A stretch of DNA of 64,000 bases from Malania oleifera (taxonomy: Eukaryota; Streptophyta; Magnoliopsida; Santalales; Ximeniaceae). Below are positions 62,657 to 64,000 of the stretch, piece after piece. Within the stretch, counting starts at the first letter, position 1. Each line of letters opens with the position of its first letter. The position numbers were made by a program, and so were the translations under genes. The notes under the pieces were generated by a model. That model saw only the letters and a list, made by a program, of their open reading frames with translations, ran no database searches and was not told the origin of the DNA. The stretch spans positions 69,647,101-69,711,100 of the forward strand of contig NC_080428.1 in NCBI RefSeq assembly GCF_029873635.1, written 5' to 3'.

Positions 62657-64000
62657 TATAGAGACCCATAGAATTATAGTATTAAATAATAAAAGAGGGA
62701 GAAAAGGAAATTCAAAAGGAGAAATTGCAGGGCTCGTCAACGAACCCTTCGGTCTCGTCGACGAACTCACTACTAGATTCGTCGCACACCACGTGTCTCG
62801 TCGACGAGAAAGGGCCTGAAATTCATCGACAATGTGTAAGTGTTCATTGACGAACTCTCTACTTAGCCTCGTCGATGAAGGCTGGTGTATAAATAGGGTC
62901 AAATCCAATTTTTGCGAGAAAAATTCATGCTAAACATTTTCTCTCTCTCCCAATTTGGCTCCCTCACCCATTTCACCTCCCTCACCTTCTCTCTTGGATT
63001 CCGACACCGTTCTTTGCCGGTTCGATAATCGAAAGTTGCCATGTCACTCCTGGGAAAAGTCTCTACACATATACTAAAGTGATTTGTTGGTTAGGCTAAC
63101 TTGGGAACCATCCCAAAATTTGGGTAAGTTAGTTAATTTCAGATTTATTAGGTTTTTGGTGTTTCTGGACTGAGAATAATATGTTAGGTAAGATAATACT
63201 GAGATTTTTTTGGAAAAATATCAATTTCAGGGTGTTGAGCTCGGGACCACATGGGTGTGATTTTGGAGTAATTCGTAGGCTTTTTCATAAGTCAGATAAG
63301 AGGATAAACTAAGTTAGGTTTCTTATGAAAATGTATTTACTATTTTACAACAATTAATTTTAGGTAAATAAGTTATTGTAGGATTATGTTGGAAATAATG
63401 CTGTTGATCAGAAATATGGTTTTCATGTATAATATCAGAAATATGATTTTAGAACAAATTTTATGCTCTAAATATTACCCTTTTTTTGTGGCATGAGTAA
63501 CATTTACCATAGAAATTATGATGATGAAATATTATGCTTACAAAATGAGTATGTTATTACTGCTTTCAGAGAAAGATTAAAATGATACAAAGATTTGCAA
63601 ACTAAAGATTTTATATGATATGTCGGCGTAAGGGCCAAAGATTTTATAAGATATGCCGGCCTAAGGGCCAAGGATTTTATATGATATTATGGCGTAAGGG
63701 CCGTGATTTTAAATGATGTGCTATGCCGACATAAGGGCCGTGAATTTTATATGATATGTTATGTAAGGTTTTATGAAAATATTAACATGATAGATATTAT
63801 TATGAAATAACCATGTATCATTATTTAGAAATATACTATATGTTATTAGAACCTGGTTGGCATGGTTTAGGTTTTCACGAAGCACGGTACCATAGCTATA
63901 TGATCACGATTATGTATATATTAGTGCTACCACTTGTCATAAAAGCCAATGGGAGAATGGCAGTCGATGTGGTTTTATGGTAGTGTAGGCGTCCCTCTGG
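62657..64000 (+). repeat. 3' LTR of Gypsy-B (partial in window)
   Basis: Matches 55518-56890 with substitutions and deletions. For example, the palindrome cluster is shorter (62732-62880) and the first TG is now TA. The remaining 0.75 kb or so is outside the window. Confidence 0.92.
62732..62895 (+). promoter_or_regulatory. 3' LTR promoter copy: TATA box plus CTCGTCGACGAA repeats
   Basis: About six variants of CTCGTCGACGAA precede TATAAATA (62888-62895). The spacing matches the 5' LTR, minus one deleted segment. Confidence 0.52.

Larger units (their letters stand above)
55518..64000 (+). mobile_element. Gypsy-B: chromodomain Gypsy (Tekay/Del-like), 3' LTR leaves the window
   Basis: 5' LTR 55518-57627, PBS 57629-57642, gag, protease, RT, RNase H, integrase and chromodomain in order, polypurine tract 62640-62656, and 3' LTR from 62657 to beyond 64000. 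It inserted into the minus-strand Copia pol. The expected target duplication is GTATT (55513-55517), whose partner should lie near 64770. It has many in-frame stops. Confidence 0.93.

Overview
The window is nuclear DNA from a flowering plant, probably a woody eudicot. It is AT-rich, has one conserved intron-split eukaryotic gene, and is otherwise packed with Ty1/Copia and Ty3/Gypsy LTR retrotransposons, solo LTRs, miniature elements and simple repeats. No rRNA, tRNA, CRISPR array or bacterial-type operon was seen. The species cannot be fixed from the sequence.

The only host gene I can support is MAGO (mago nashi, a core subunit of the exon junction complex). Its exons are at 7603-7833, 8383-8559 and 35061-35120, all in phase, giving an intact protein of 151-155 residues. 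Intron 1 is ordinary (549 bp). Intron 2 is 26.5 kb and full of retrotransposons. A possible 5' leader exon lies near 3750-3870, which would place a complete miniature LTR element (4602-6160) in a leader intron.

Layout. 1-3700: the 5' end of a minus-strand Copia element (gag start, PBS, LTR), a 98-bp minisatellite and a minus-strand Gypsy gag/LTR remnant. 3700-8560: MAGO leader region and exons 1-2. 8560-35060: MAGO intron 2, with Gypsy remnants, a degenerate LTR element (11143-14400), a 300-bp TRIM (14729-15028), and a stack of nested elements. In that stack, Copia-0 (15178-30703, target duplication GTCAC) was invaded by a solo Gypsy LTR (15507-17592) and by Copia-1 (18202-29393, target duplication AGAAG). 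Copia-1 was invaded by Copia-2 (19854-24562, target duplication GATAGT) and by a MITE (27373-28043). A rearranged Gypsy fragment (30709-32415) follows. 35121-40026: MAGO 3' flank with a 60-bp satellite. 40027-55517: a Copia 5' LTR and gag, solo LTRs, a rearranged Gypsy with an inverted LTR, and a minus-strand Copia pol. 55518-64000: a chromodomain Gypsy, complete except for the end of its 3' LTR, with many stops.

Most unusual signals. Copia-2 has no normal LTR pair: both ends are long foldback palindromes, one built from the U5 side of the LTR and one from the U3 side, yet the whole unit is flanked by a target-site duplication. Two Gypsy elements show the same odd order, 5'LTR-gag joined to an inverted LTR-PPT-chromodomain block. 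Eight LTR copies from both superfamilies each carry a family-specific cluster of short GC-rich palindromic motifs just upstream of their TATA box.
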